Notes: generated by a model from the sequence alone, not told the origin. Counted from the first letter of the stretch, positions 15,547 to 23,580 are shown. The stretch is 29,198 nt of DNA from JAGOME01 sp039812375 (GCA_039812375.1 JBDIAO010000032.1:1-29198); one strand, 5' to 3'. Numbers and translations are program-made.

Positions 15547-16472
15547 ACAGTACTGATGGCTGGAGTTGAGCCACGCTCGCGGGCGACGGCCTCGCGCACG
15601 GCCGGCGCCACCTCGGCGGCGAACACCTCGACCTGACGGACGACGTCGGCGCCTGGGCCGAAGACGAACGTGTCCATGCCGCCGTCGACGACCAGGGCGG
15701 TCAACTCCTCGACCCAGCGGCGGGCCGGCCACTGGAACGGGACCGGCTCCTTGCCGTCGGCGCTGGACTCGGTGATGGACCCGAAGACGTTGTAGACCCG
15801 CTTGACGCCCGCCGGGTCCCGACCGACCGACGCCGCACCCGCGTCGATCCGCTGATGCAGGCCCGGCAGCACCTCCGGTGGGAAGTAGGACGCCGAGGGC
15901 ACCCACCCGTCCGCGGCCGCACCGACGAAGGAGAGCAGCTTCGGGCCACCGACGCCAAGCCAGATCCCGACCTCGTGCGCCGGTCTCGGCCCGGGCTTGG
16001 TTCCGGCCAGCCGGTAGTGCCGCCCGGAGAACGACACCGAGCGCTCCTGCGACCACAGCAGCCGGATGACCTCGACGGCCTCGCGCAATGCCCCCGCAGC
16101 AGCGCCGGGGTGGTGCGCCGGCCCGCCAAGCGCCTCGATGGCGCTCCAGAAGGCCCCGGCCCCGAGCCCGAGCTCGAAGCGACCCCCGGAGATCAGATCC
16201 AGGCTGGCTGCGGTCTTGGCGATCGTCGCGGGGGAGCGCAGCGGCAGGTTCGCGACGTCGGGGAAGACCCGTAGCCGGCTGGTGCGCTCGAGAATCGACC
16301 CGGCGAGCACGAATGCGTCGACGAACCGCCGCTGGTAGGGGTGGTCCTGGATTCCCACGAGGTCGAGCCCACCGTGCTCGGCAGCCGCCACCATGGCGTA
16401 GACATCGGCGAGCGTGTCGGCACTGGGGGTCGGGAAAATCCCGAACTCCACGTCCCGCCCGTAGTCACCCAT
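15543..16472 (-). CDS. LLM-class flavin-dependent oxidoreductase
   Basis: A 309-residue luciferase-like monooxygenase or F420-dependent enzyme of TIM-barrel fold. Indicators are the N-terminal strand VEFGIFPTPS, HGGLDLVGIQDHPYQ, LRVFPDVANLPLRSPATIAK, DLISGGRFELGLGAG and PGPRPAHEVGIWLGVGGPK. Reduced FMN or F420 is the usual cofactor of the family; the sequence does not settle which. ATG 16472 (MGDYGRDVEF) overlaps the end of the cytochrome P450 gene by eight bases, so the two are translationally coupled and likely act on the same compound. The frame runs upstream to 16970 but that part is a shadow of the P450. Its stop lies within the operator palindrome of the next operon. Confidence 0.88.
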   Translation of the reverse strand: MGDYGRDVEFGIFPTPSADTLADVYAMVAAAEHGGLDLVGIQDHPYQRRFVDAFVLAGSILERTSRLRVFPDVANLPLRSPATIAKTAASLDLISGGRFELGLGAGAFWSAIEALGGPAHHPGAAAGALREAVEVIRLLWSQERSVSFSGRHYRLAGTKPGPRPAHEVGIWLGVGGPKLLSFVGAAADGWVPSASYFPPEVLPGLHQRIDAGAASVGRDPAGVKRVYNVFGSITESSADGKEPVPFQWPARRWVEELTALVVDGGMDTFVFGPGADVVRQVEVFAAEVAPAVREAVARERGSTPAISTV

Positions 16473-17652
16473 GCCGCCCGAACCCCTCAGCAACCACGAC
16501 GTCGAGGACAGCGAAGCCGCCAGCGGGATAGTGAGCGAACTCCCGGCGGCCCCCGTCGAGCAGAGTGAACTGCTCGACGGCGGCCAGCAGCTCCTCGACG
16601 AGGACGCGCAGCTCACATCGAGCCAACGGTGCCCCAGGGCAGACATGGATCCCTCGCCCGTAGAGGAGGTTGTCACCGGGGTCGCGGTCGAGGCGGAACT
16701 CGTCAGGATCGGAGAAGACGCGCTCGTCGCGGTTCGCCGAGGCCCACAGCACGAGAACACGTTCTCCCTCGGGGATCTCCCGGTCTGCGACCGTGACCGG
16801 ACGGGTCGTGCGGCGCCGGTTCGACACCAACGGAGCGTGGATCCGCAGGATCTCGTCGACCGCATCGTCGATGAGGGAGGAGTCACCACGCAGCAACCCC
16901 ACGACATCGGGATGGGTGGCGAAGAACTCGATGAGGATTCCGACGCTGGCAGCGATCGTGCCGAGCTCACCGACCGTCCAGTTGCGGACGATGGCGACGA
17001 TCTCCTCGTCGGTTAACGGCCGCCCGTCGACAGTCTCCGCCAGGAGCATGGTCGTCGCGTCGTCGGGGGGTGTGCCCACGAGTGTCCGGCGCAGCTCGAG
17101 CTGCTCGCGGATGTGGCCGTCGAACTCCAGCGCCACCTGCGAGAGGAGGTCTCGGTCCATGGCTAGGGTCGCCCGATGGCTCTTGCGGGTCCATTCCCGC
17201 AGCGGCTCGTGCATCGAGGACGGCCACCCCATGAAGGCACAGGCCAGCGCGTTGGCGAATGGCTCGGCAAGGTCGGCCATCACGTCCCCGCCGCTGGTGG
17301 CGACGAACCGGGCGATGCTCTCGGTTGCGACGGCTCGGCATACCGGCTCGAAGGCCGCCACCCGCTCGGCAGTGAAGTACCGCTCGACGACATGCCGGTA
17401 TGCCGTGTGCTGCGGTGGGTCCATCCCGTTGGGGATCGCGACGTGGACCGAAACGACGTTGGAGAACGTCTCGTGGTCCTCGAGCATCCGCACCGTGTCG
17501 GCATGGCCGAATACCGTCCAGTTCCCCTGCACGCCGTGGGCCACCGGGCACAGGGCTCGCATCGCGTCATACGCGCGGACCTGGTCGGTGAGCACGTCCG
17601 GGGAGCGGGGGTCCCAGTCGATCCCGACTCCACCCGTCACCTCGAGGGCCAT
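16465..17652 (-). CDS. Cytochrome P450
   Basis: A 395-residue soluble bacterial P450. The haem loop is YGRGIHVCPGAPLARCELRV with Cys338 as the thiolate ligand, the K-helix ExxR is EILRIH preceded by DDAVD, and IPEGERVLVLWASANRDERVF is the usual meander region. The I-helix reads VRNWTVGELGTIAASVG, so the normal acid-alcohol pair before the conserved Thr is Gly-Thr, which may alter oxygen activation. The substrate is unknown. ATG 17652 is the first start, with a GAGGG directly abutting it; GTG four codons later is an alternative. It is divergent from the enoyl-CoA hydratase-like gene with only 39 bases between start codons, and overlaps the LLM gene downstream. Confidence 0.93.
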   Translation of the reverse strand: MALEVTGGVGIDWDPRSPDVLTDQVRAYDAMRALCPVAHGVQGNWTVFGHADTVRMLEDHETFSNVVSVHVAIPNGMDPPQHTAYRHVVERYFTAERVAAFEPVCRAVATESIARFVATSGGDVMADLAEPFANALACAFMGWPSSMHEPLREWTRKSHRATLAMDRDLLSQVALEFDGHIREQLELRRTLVGTPPDDATTMLLAETVDGRPLTDEEIVAIVRNWTVGELGTIAASVGILIEFFATHPDVVGLLRGDSSLIDDAVDEILRIHAPLVSNRRRTTRPVTVADREIPEGERVLVLWASANRDERVFSDPDEFRLDRDPGDNLLYGRGIHVCPGAPLARCELRVLVEELLAAVEQFTLLDGGRREFAHYPAGGFAVLDVVVAEGFGRHG

Positions 17653-17680
17653 CCCTCGATCATGCCGCAGTGCAGGCGGC

Positions 17681-17686
17681 TATCGT
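17681..17686 (+). promoter_or_regulatory. -10-like box TATCGT, probable leaderless start
   Basis: TATCGT ends five bases before the ATG at 17692 of the enoyl-CoA hydratase-like gene, and no ribosome binding site precedes that ATG. This places the expected transcription start at or next to the start codon, a common leaderless arrangement in actinobacteria. No convincing -35 box is seen. Confidence 0.4.
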
Positions 17687-17691
17687 GAGCC

Positions 17692-18465
17692 ATGCCCGAG
17701 TTCGAACATCTCAGAGTCCGCCGTGACGACGACACCGTGACCATCACGATGAACCGCCCGCAGCGGCGCAACAGCCTCAGCGCTGACCACCTCGCCGAGT
17801 TGCTGCACGCGTTCGAAGAAACCGCGGCCACCAATGCGTCCGGAGTGATCCTCGCCGCGACCGGGCCGGTCTTCTCGGCCGGGCACGACTTCGGTGATGT
17901 CGCCGCCCGCGACCTGCCCGGCGTGCGGGAGCTGCTCAAGTTGTGTACCGACCTCATGCAGACCATCGAGACGGTTCCGCAGGTCGTCATCGCCCGGGTG
18001 CACGCCTTGGCCACCGCGGCCGGCTGCCAGCTCGTGGCCTCGTGCGACTTGGCTGTCGCGGCGCGCTCGGCCGGCTTCGCCCTGCCCGGCGGTAAGGGTG
18101 GCTGGTTCTGCCACACCCCGGCAGTGCCGGTGGCGCGCTCGATCGGCCGCAAGCGCCTCATGGAGCTCACCCTCACTGGGGACGTCATCGATGCCGCGAC
18201 CGCCCTCGACTGGGGCTTGGTCAACCGGGTCGTCCCGGACGAGGAGCTCGACGAAGCCGTCGCCGATCTGCTCGGCCGGGCCACGCGCGGCTCGCGAGCA
18301 AGCAAGGCATTGGGCAAGCAGACCCTGCACGCCCAGCTCGGTCGGCCCGAGGCCGATGCGTACGCGATCGCCATTGAGGTCATGGCCGCAGCGTCCCAGT
18401 TCGCCGGCGCCAAGGAGGGCATGGCCGCCTTTCTGGAGAAGCGGCACCCGGTCTGGCCCGACTGA
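17692..18465 (+). CDS. Enoyl-CoA hydratase/isomerase-like (crotonase) protein
   Basis: A 257-residue crotonase-superfamily protein. The oxyanion-hole segments are FSAGHDFGDV near residue 63 and VHALATAAGCQLVASCDLAVA near residue 105. FALPGGKGGWF, LTLTGDVIDAATALDWGLVN and RVVPDEELDE complete the family pattern. The GHDF/GGKGGWF combination resembles the ECHDC3 subgroup, in which the two catalytic glutamates of true hydratases are not conserved, so hydratase activity is uncertain. It would act on CoA thioesters in the cytoplasm. The start codon 17692 has a TATCGT box just upstream and is probably leaderless. It lies back to back with the P450 gene, hinting at a shared pathway. Confidence 0.88.
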   Translation: MPEFEHLRVRRDDDTVTITMNRPQRRNSLSADHLAELLHAFEETAATNASGVILAATGPVFSAGHDFGDVAARDLPGVRELLKLCTDLMQTIETVPQVVIARVHALATAAGCQLVASCDLAVAARSAGFALPGGKGGWFCHTPAVPVARSIGRKRLMELTLTGDVIDAATALDWGLVNRVVPDEELDEAVADLLGRATRGSRASKALGKQTLHAQLGRPEADAYAIAIEVMAAASQFAGAKEGMAAFLEKRHPVWPD

Positions 18466-18483
18466 GCCTGACGATGGCCCGGC

Positions 18484-18513
18484 GCGTCCGGAGCGTCCGG
18501 AGCGTCCGGAGCG
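18484..18513. repeat. 9-bp tandem repeat, unit GCGTCCGGA
   Basis: Three perfect copies (18484-18492, 18493-18501, 18502-18510) lie just ahead of, or at the very start of, the small membrane protein gene, encoding a VRS-repeated segment if the ATG at 18474 is used. Slippage could change the N-terminus. Confidence 0.7.
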
Positions 18514-18527
18514 GACAGTCTGGGCCT

Positions 18528-18902
18528 GTGCTGACCCGCAACCGTCGAACCGTTGCCATCGCGGCGCTGGCGGCCTACCTGGTCACTGCTGCGATCCACC
18601 TCGTCTCGCACGCGTTCACCTCACCGGCCGGTGGCGATCACGCTGACCCGGGTCACCCAGTGGTTGCTCATGGCGTCCTGGGCCGAGTCGGTGCCCTTGG
18701 CGGCGCGCTCTTCTTCGTCTCCGACGCGATGATCGCGATCGGGGCGTTCGCACCCACGTCGATCGTGCCGCATACTGACGAACTCGTCATGGCCACCTAC
18801 ATCGCGGGTCGACTCTTGATCGTTGCCGCAGTCCTGGCCGCCACGGCCGGACGGACCGGGCACCTCGGCAGCAGCACCGGGAGCGATAACCGGAAGCGAT
18901 GA
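18528..18902 (+). CDS. Small membrane protein, shortened lysoplasmalogenase (YhhN)-like
   Basis: A 124-residue protein if GTG 18528 is used (142 residues from ATG 18474). The first membrane helix AAYLVTAAIHLVSHAF matches the start of YhhN/TMEM86 lysoplasmalogenases, and LGRVGALGGALFFVSDAMIA followed by DELVMATYIAGRLLIVAAVL matches their C-terminal part. The family normally has 200-230 residues with about eight helices. Here the middle four or five helices are missing, the two ends being joined through GGDHADPGHPVVAHG. Either this is an internally deleted gene or a genuinely compact relative; enzymatic activity is doubtful. The start is uncertain, since neither candidate has a clear ribosome binding site and the 9-bp repeats lie between them. 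Confidence 0.55.
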   Translation: MLTRNRRTVAIAALAAYLVTAAIHLVSHAFTSPAGGDHADPGHPVVAHGVLGRVGALGGALFFVSDAMIAIGAFAPTSIVPHTDELVMATYIAGRLLIVAAVLAATAGRTGHLGSSTGSDNRKR

Positions 18903-19105
18903 GTCGTGCCGCTGGCGAGTTCATCCTGACGTCGGGACGCCCTCGTGGGTTGTGGCAACATCCTCCACCAGCCCCGTGCGCCGAACAGCAGCGGCCGCAG
19001 GGTCCTTGCCGGCTGTGCGACGGCTCGGATCGCGCGTAGCCTCAATGCGGATCGGGTGAGTCCTGACCACGCCCGGTCGGACGGTTCCTCCGAGGGGATG
19101 AGCAC

Positions 19106-19816
19106 ATGGGCCCTGATGCCCGCGTCGAGATCGTCGGCATGCGCTGGCGTCCGTTGTTGCGCCTCGGCGCGGCAACGGCCGCGATCGTCGTGCTGCTCAT
19201 GCCGGTCCAGGCCGCTGTGTTTCTCCTGGATCCACCGCCCGCAACGGTCACGGGCTTCTTCGAGCTGTTCCAGCAGTCGCCTTTGCGGGGTCTGCTAGCC
19301 CTGGATCTACTCCTGAGCATCGACTACCTGGTGATGGTCCCCCTCTATCTGGCCCTGTGCCTGCTGCTCTGGCGCCGCGCGCCGTCGTGGGCGCTGTTGG
19401 CGTTGGTCACAGGCCTGTTCAGTGTGGTGCTCTTCCTTGTTTCGCGGGACGCGACGTTCTCGGTGTGGATGCTGAGCAACGAGTATGCGGCCGCCGCCGA
19501 CGATGCGGAGCGAACGATGCTGCTGACGACCGGCCAGTCCCTGCTGACGCTCTACAACGGTGGGACGTTCACGGTCAGCTATCTCCTTGGCGCGGTCAGT
19601 GCCCTGACCTACTCGGCTGCCATGTTCGCCCACCGCATCTTCGGTCGGTTGCCGGGGCTCGTGGGCATCATCACCGGGCTCACCATGCTGGTTCCGCCAA
19701 ACATCGGATCGCTCGGCGTCATCGTCGCCATGCTGTCACTGATCCCCACCGCCGTCTGGTTGATCCTGCTCGCCCGCGCCTTCTTGGCCTCAGCCCGAGC
19801 TGCGCGCCCAGACTGA
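19106..19816 (+). CDS. DUF4386-like membrane protein
   Basis: A 236-residue polytopic membrane protein with six predicted helices: residues about 15-40, 60-85, 90-110, a loop with SNEYAAAADDAERTMLLTTG, then helices at TFTVSYLLGAVSALTYSAAM, GLVGIITGLTML and AVWLILLARAF. The long central polar loop with a conserved-looking YAAA...GQSLL stretch and the FTVSYLLGAV helix fit DUF4386. No function is established for the family. ATG 19106 follows GAGGGG with nine bases spacing; an ATG at 19098 is out of frame. The 203 bases upstream contain no other recognisable gene. Confidence 0.7.
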   Translation: MGPDARVEIVGMRWRPLLRLGAATAAIVVLLMPVQAAVFLLDPPPATVTGFFELFQQSPLRGLLALDLLLSIDYLVMVPLYLALCLLLWRRAPSWALLALVTGLFSVVLFLVSRDATFSVWMLSNEYAAAADDAERTMLLTTGQSLLTLYNGGTFTVSYLLGAVSALTYSAAMFAHRIFGRLPGLVGIITGLTMLVPPNIGSLGVIVAMLSLIPTAVWLILLARAFLASARAARPD

Positions 19817-19891
19817 GCCGCCACGGCGGGCGAGGCATCGAGCAATGGATGCGTCATGGCCGGGCATCGATGCCTTTGGCAGAGTGAGCCC

Positions 19892-20974
19892 ATGCGGTCC
19901 CAGTGCGCCATCTACGTCGATGCCGGATACCTGCTCGCCGCCGCGGCCACGCGGGTGACCGGAACCTCGCTGCGCAGCGCCGTCGACGTCGACCACGCGG
20001 CACTGGTCACAGCGCTCATCGACCAGGCCCACAACGACTGCGAACTGCCCGTGCTGCGAGTCAACTGGTATGACTCCGGCAACCGTCCCGGCGGTCTCCC
20101 CGACTGGGCACAGGAACAGATCGGGATCATGCCGAGGGTCAAGCTGCGCCTGGGACGGCGGTCCCTGTCCGGTGAACAAAAGGGTGTCGATCTGCGGATC
20201 GGGCTCGACCTGGCCACCCAAGGGCGCCAGCGGGTCGTCGACGTGATGTATCTGGTCTCCGGGGACGATGACCTCACCGAGGCGGTCGAGGAGGCTCAGA
20301 GTCACGGCGTCCAGGTCACCCTCCTCGCGGTGCCAGGCCAGAGCGGTCGCCCGCACGCGGTGGCCAAGCACCTGCAGCGGGCTGCCGACGGACTCCTGCT
20401 CATCGACTCCGACACGATCGACGCCGCAGTCCGCAGCCGGGCCATCCCGGTCGAACTTCTGCCCAAGACCCCGGACGAGGCGACTGCCACCGCTGACGCT
20501 GCGGCGAGCACGCCCCTCACAGGCGAACCCGGCACCACCGGAACTGTGGGGACCGAGCCGAAGACACCCACCTCGGCCCCCGCGGTCATCGACGCACAAA
20601 GCACCGACGTCCCCGCACCGGTGACCCCGAGCATCTTCGCCAGCAAGCGTTCGACCACGCTGCTGCCACCCAAAGCAGGTCCGCCGTTGGTCCGCCCACC
20701 CACAGACGGACAGCTCGGCACAGCGAAGCAAACCATCCCCCCAGAGGACATCGACGCGGTCGCCCGGCAGGTCGTCGGCGGGTGGTGTCGCGCCGCAACC
20801 CCCGGCATGCTGCAGACGCTTAAGGCCGGCCGACCCTCCATCCCCGGCGACCTCGACCGTGCCTTGCTCATGGATCTGTCCAACCTCTCCGAGGTCGACG
20901 ACATCCCCGAGGGCGCGCGCTATGCACTGCGGGAGCGGTTCTGGTCGCTGGTCGACCAGGTCCGTGTCGGCTGA
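19892..20974 (+). CDS. NYN-domain (PIN-like) ribonuclease-type protein
   Basis: A 360-residue protein. The first 185 residues form a NYN domain, a PIN-like metal-dependent RNase fold, with acidic residues Asp10 (IYVDAGYLL), Asp100 (KGVDLRIGLDLA) and Asp125-Asp127 (LVSGDDDLTEAVEEA) at the expected active-site strands. A Pro/Thr/Ala-rich linker of about 100 residues follows, then a C-terminal helical domain (DIDAVARQVVGGW to ALRERFWSLVDQV) that may bind a partner or RNA. It is probably involved in RNA processing or decay; no specific target is evident. ATG 19892 is chosen over 19856 because the conserved strand begins directly after it. It precedes pabB by only 30 bases and may share its transcript. 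Confidence 0.82.
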   Translation: MRSQCAIYVDAGYLLAAAATRVTGTSLRSAVDVDHAALVTALIDQAHNDCELPVLRVNWYDSGNRPGGLPDWAQEQIGIMPRVKLRLGRRSLSGEQKGVDLRIGLDLATQGRQRVVDVMYLVSGDDDLTEAVEEAQSHGVQVTLLAVPGQSGRPHAVAKHLQRAADGLLLIDSDTIDAAVRSRAIPVELLPKTPDEATATADAAASTPLTGEPGTTGTVGTEPKTPTSAPAVIDAQSTDVPAPVTPSIFASKRSTTLLPPKAGPPLVRPPTDGQLGTAKQTIPPEDIDAVARQVVGGWCRAATPGMLQTLKAGRPSIPGDLDRALLMDLSNLSEVDDIPEGARYALRERFWSLVDQVRVG

Positions 20975-21004
20975 GCACGGCGCGGCCGTCGTGATCGAGA
21001 TGCC

Positions 21005-22012
21005 ATGAGCGCCCGCTTCGGCCACCGGATCGCATCGGGACCGGTCGAGGTACGCCACGATGTGTCTGCACTGGACTCCGGGTTCTGGGCCCTCGTCGTC
21101 ACCTTCGAGGGCGCGGTCACCGCGATCCGGTATGCCGACGTGCGGGCACGAGCGTTCCGGCGCTCCCGGCCCTGGCCCGGAGTCATCGGTGAGTGGACGA
21201 GCAGCCTGGGGCAGGCGGCATACGTGGATGCCTGCGCTCAGATCCGGGCCCGGGTGGCACAGGGCACCGTCTACCAGGTCAACATATGCCGGGTGCTCAC
21301 GGCCCGGGTGGCCCCGGGCGCGCGGGTCACCAGCCTGGGTCACGTGCTCGCGCTGGGCAACCCCGCTCCCTATGCCTGTGTCATCGACGAGCCTGAGCTG
21401 GGCGTGGAGATCGCCTGCGCCTCCCCGGAGCTCTATCTCGCCCGAGACGGTGAGCGGATCGTGTCCCGCCCGATCAAGGGAACCGCGCCGACCCTGCCGG
21501 AGATGCTCCCGAAGGACTACGCCGAGAACGTCATGATCGTCGACCTGGTCCGCAACGATCTCGCCCATGTCAGTGAGCCCGGAAGCGTCAGCGTTGACCA
21601 CTTGTGTCGTCCCGAAGCCCATCCCGGACTGGTCCATCTCGTCTCGGACGTCTCGAGTCGGCTGCGGCCCGGTGTGTCCTGGACGCAGATCCTCGCGGCG
21701 ACCTTCCCTCCCGGCTCGGTGTCCGGCGCGCCGAAGCACACTGCCCTGCAAGCGATCGCAGAGCTTGAGCCCGCCCCCCGCGGGCCCTACTGCGGGGGGA
21801 TCGGCTGGGTGGACGCCGACGCCGGCACCGCCGAGCTGGCGGTCGGCATCCGGAGCTTCTGGATCGAGCGCGACGCGAATGGCGATCGGGTGCTGAAGTT
21901 CGGGACCGGCGCAGGGATCACCTGGGGGTCCGACCCTCAGGGGGAGTGGGAGGAGAGCGTGCTCAAGGCCACGAAGCTCATCGCGCTTGCCTCTGGGAGA
22001 CTGGCTCCATGA
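21005..22012 (+). CDS. pabB: Aminodeoxychorismate synthase component I
   Basis: A 335-residue chorismate-binding enzyme that aminates chorismate to 4-amino-4-deoxychorismate for folate synthesis. Diagnostic blocks are GTVYQVNICRVL, IACASPELYLARDG, the lysine-containing SRPIKGTAPT (PIKGT distinguishes ADC synthase from anthranilate synthase), MIVDLVRNDLAHV, FPPGSVSGAPKHTALQ, GPYCGGIGW and TGAGITWGSDPQGEWEE. At 335 residues it is shorter than E. coli PabB (about 450), because the N-terminal regulatory/tryptophan-binding part is abbreviated. The glutamine amidotransferase subunit (PabA) is not in this window. The stop overlaps the pabC start by four bases. Confidence 0.92.
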   Translation: MSARFGHRIASGPVEVRHDVSALDSGFWALVVTFEGAVTAIRYADVRARAFRRSRPWPGVIGEWTSSLGQAAYVDACAQIRARVAQGTVYQVNICRVLTARVAPGARVTSLGHVLALGNPAPYACVIDEPELGVEIACASPELYLARDGERIVSRPIKGTAPTLPEMLPKDYAENVMIVDLVRNDLAHVSEPGSVSVDHLCRPEAHPGLVHLVSDVSSRLRPGVSWTQILAATFPPGSVSGAPKHTALQAIAELEPAPRGPYCGGIGWVDADAGTAELAVGIRSFWIERDANGDRVLKFGTGAGITWGSDPQGEWEESVLKATKLIALASGRLAP

Positions 22013-22851
22013 CGATGGTGAGGGTGTGGGTCGATGGGAACCTCGTCGACAGCGACCAGCCGGCGATCCGGGCGGTCGACCACGGTGTCACTGTCGGGGA
22101 CGGCGCATTCGAGACCTGCAAGATCGTGCGCTCAGTGCCCTTCGCGCTGACCCGACACTTACGCCGGATGGACCGCACGCTCTCCGGCCTCGGACTGCCC
22201 GCGGTCGACCACGACGTCGTCCGAGCTGGGATCGCCGCCGTGCTCGCCGAGGGGGAGCCCATCGCCTTCGGGCGGCTGCGGTGGACCGTCACCGGCGGGA
22301 CCGGGCCGCTCGGCTCGGATCGGGCCGGCTCCGCCCCGACGCTCATCGTCACCGCGGCACCAGCTCCACCCCCACCGCCATCGGCCGCCGTGGTCACGGT
22401 GCCGTGGACGCGCAACGAGCGTGCAGCCACGGCCGGGCTCAAGACGACCTCGTATGCCGACAACGTCGTCGCCCTGGCCCGGGCCAGGGCCAAGGGGGCG
22501 ATGGAGGCGATCTTCGCCAACACCACCGGGGATCTGTGCGAAGGAACCGGCAGCAACGTCTTCGTCGTCCTCGGCGGGACGGTCCTGACCCCGCCACTGG
22601 AGAGTGGCTGCCTGGCCGGGGTCACCCGCGAGCTTCTCCTCGAGTGGGCCCGAGATGCCGGGATCGACATCATCGAGGAACGCCTGCCGCTGACCATCCT
22701 GCGCAGCTGCGCCGAGATCATCCTCACCAGCACCCTGAAGGATGTGCTGCCGGTGCACCGGGTGGACAAGCGCGAGCTAACCCCCGGACCGCTCGGAGCC
22801 CGTCTCCGCCAGGTGTGGCTGGATCGGGAAAGCACGAGCGCCGACCCGTGA
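22009..22851 (+). CDS. pabC: Aminodeoxychorismate lyase (class IV PLP enzyme)
   Basis: A 280-residue fold-type IV PLP enzyme that converts aminodeoxychorismate to 4-aminobenzoate and pyruvate. Evidence: the N-terminal RVWVDGNLVDSDQPAIRAVD and HGVTVGDGAFET, Lys145 in LKTTSYADNVVALA (Schiff-base lysine), EAIFANTTGDLCEGTGSNVF and a C-terminal ILTSTLKDVLPVHRVD. It could also be a branched-chain or D-amino-acid aminotransferase of the same fold, but the ATGA coupling directly to pabB argues strongly for PabC. The GTGA overlap at its end couples it to the PGPGW protein gene. Confidence 0.9.
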   Translation: MTMVRVWVDGNLVDSDQPAIRAVDHGVTVGDGAFETCKIVRSVPFALTRHLRRMDRTLSGLGLPAVDHDVVRAGIAAVLAEGEPIAFGRLRWTVTGGTGPLGSDRAGSAPTLIVTAAPAPPPPPSAAVVTVPWTRNERAATAGLKTTSYADNVVALARARAKGAMEAIFANTTGDLCEGTGSNVFVVLGGTVLTPPLESGCLAGVTRELLLEWARDAGIDIIEERLPLTILRSCAEIILTSTLKDVLPVHRVDKRELTPGPLGARLRQVWLDRESTSADP

Positions 22852-23357
22852 GCGGCCCCCTCCCACAGGAGGATGACGGGACACACGAGGCTGACGGGAT
22901 AGGCAAGGCTGACGGGATAGGCGAGGCTGACGGGACACCTGCTCCGAGGCACGACTGGCGCTGGCGACGCGCCATCAGGGCTCGGCGACCGCTTCTCGTC
23001 GTCTATCGCGGCCTCATCATCACCGTCGGGTTCGCCGTGGTGGTCCTGGGCCTGATCCTCGTTCCGCTGCCCGGACCCGGCTGGCTCATCGTCTTCATCG
23101 GCCTGGCGATCCTGGCCTCCGAGTTCGAGCCAGCGCACGCCTTGCTCCAGTTCGGCCGCCGGATACTGCACCGGTGGAATACCTGGGTGATGGCCCAGCC
23201 CTGGTGGGTGCGCACAGGCGCGGCACTGACCACCGCAGTGGTCATCGTCGGCGCGGTCTGGCTCACTCTGCGGGTCACGGGGATCCCATCTTTCGTGCCG
23301 GATCCGGCAGCCACCTGGCTCAGTGAGGTCGCGCACGTCCCCGTCGCACGCTCCTGA
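22848..23357 (+). CDS. PGPGW (TIGR02611-type) membrane protein
   Basis: A 169-residue protein with two or three membrane helices. YRGLIITVGFAVVVLGLILV, then PLPGPGWLIVFIGLAILASE, is the characteristic PGPGW block, and a further helix follows near VRTGAALTTAVVIVGAVWL. The function of the family is unknown. The hydrophilic N-terminus is made of 18-bp repeats encoding EADGIG/KADGIG/EADGT. The GTG at 22848 overlaps the pabC stop (GTGA), so it is the last gene of the pabB operon; the association with folate genes may be incidental. Confidence 0.82.
   Translation: MSGPLPQEDDGTHEADGIGKADGIGEADGTPAPRHDWRWRRAIRARRPLLVVYRGLIITVGFAVVVLGLILVPLPGPGWLIVFIGLAILASEFEPAHALLQFGRRILHRWNTWVMAQPWWVRTGAALTTAVVIVGAVWLTLRVTGIPSFVPDPAATWLSEVAHVPVARS
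22887..22940. repeat. In-frame 18-bp tandem repeat in the PGPGW gene
   Basis: About three copies of a unit based on GAGGCTGACGGGATAGGC are arranged head to tail, encoding acidic (E/K)ADGIG units in the protein's cytoplasmic N-terminus. The copies differ by one or a few bases, consistent with recent duplication. Confidence 0.75.
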
Positions 23358-23384
23358 GGCCCCGATCGGCCACTCCTGAGAGCA

Positions 23385-23426
23385 CCGAGCGGTCCGCTGT
23401 CGAAGGCGCCGAGCGGTCCGCTGTCG
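23385..23426. repeat. Direct repeat of an 18-bp partly palindromic unit
   Basis: CCGAGCGGTCCGCTGTCG occurs perfectly at 23385-23402 and 23409-23426 (24-bp period), and each copy contains the small dyad AGCGGtCCGCT-like core. CTCCTGAG is also repeated at 23351-23358 and 23373-23380. The segment lies between the pabB operon and tRNA-Val. It might act as a weak terminator or simply be duplicated DNA. Confidence 0.55.
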
Positions 23427-23502
23427 GCCCGCCACCGTCGTGACGATTTCCGCACGTCCCACCACGCCGGGTATCCTCGCAACGCCTGCCCGTCGGGCGC
23501 CC

Positions 23503-23576
23503 GGATGTGTAGCTCAGCTGGTTAGAGCGTTCGCTTCACACGCGAGAGGTCGGGGGTTCGAGTCCCTCCACATCCA
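23503..23576 (+). tRNA. tRNA-Val (anticodon CAC)
   Basis: All four arms fold: acceptor GGATGTG/CACATCC, D-arm TAGCTCAGCTGGTTAGAGC, anticodon stem TTCGC/GCGAG with loop TTCACAC giving anticodon CAC (valine, GUG codons), variable loop AGGTC, and T-arm GGGGG-TTCGAGT-CCCTC. The discriminator base is A. The genomic CCA is not exactly encoded (ACCCA follows), so CCA is added enzymatically. It is the integration target of the adjacent element. Confidence 0.95.
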
Positions 23577-23580
23577 CCCA
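23536..23580. other. Predicted element junction (att site) within the 3' half of tRNA-Val
   Basis: The minus-strand serine recombinase ORF runs straight into the antisense strand of tRNA-Val and ends at a TGA made by tRNA bases 23536-23538. Foreign-looking sequence starts right after the discriminator base. The crossover is therefore expected in or immediately next to the tRNA 3' half. The other end of the element, where a repeat of this segment might occur, was not found in the window. Confidence 0.55.

Noticed and set aside
19790..21751. 653-codon minus-strand open frame across the NYN and pabB genes
   Set aside because: It has no recognisable domain and is antisense to two clearly conserved plus-strand genes; such long shadows are common in GC-rich DNA.
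21978..23465. 495-codon minus-strand frame over pabC and the PGPGW gene
   Set aside because: Ser/Arg/Pro-rich shadow with no domain; the plus-strand genes overlap start-to-stop as a real operon.
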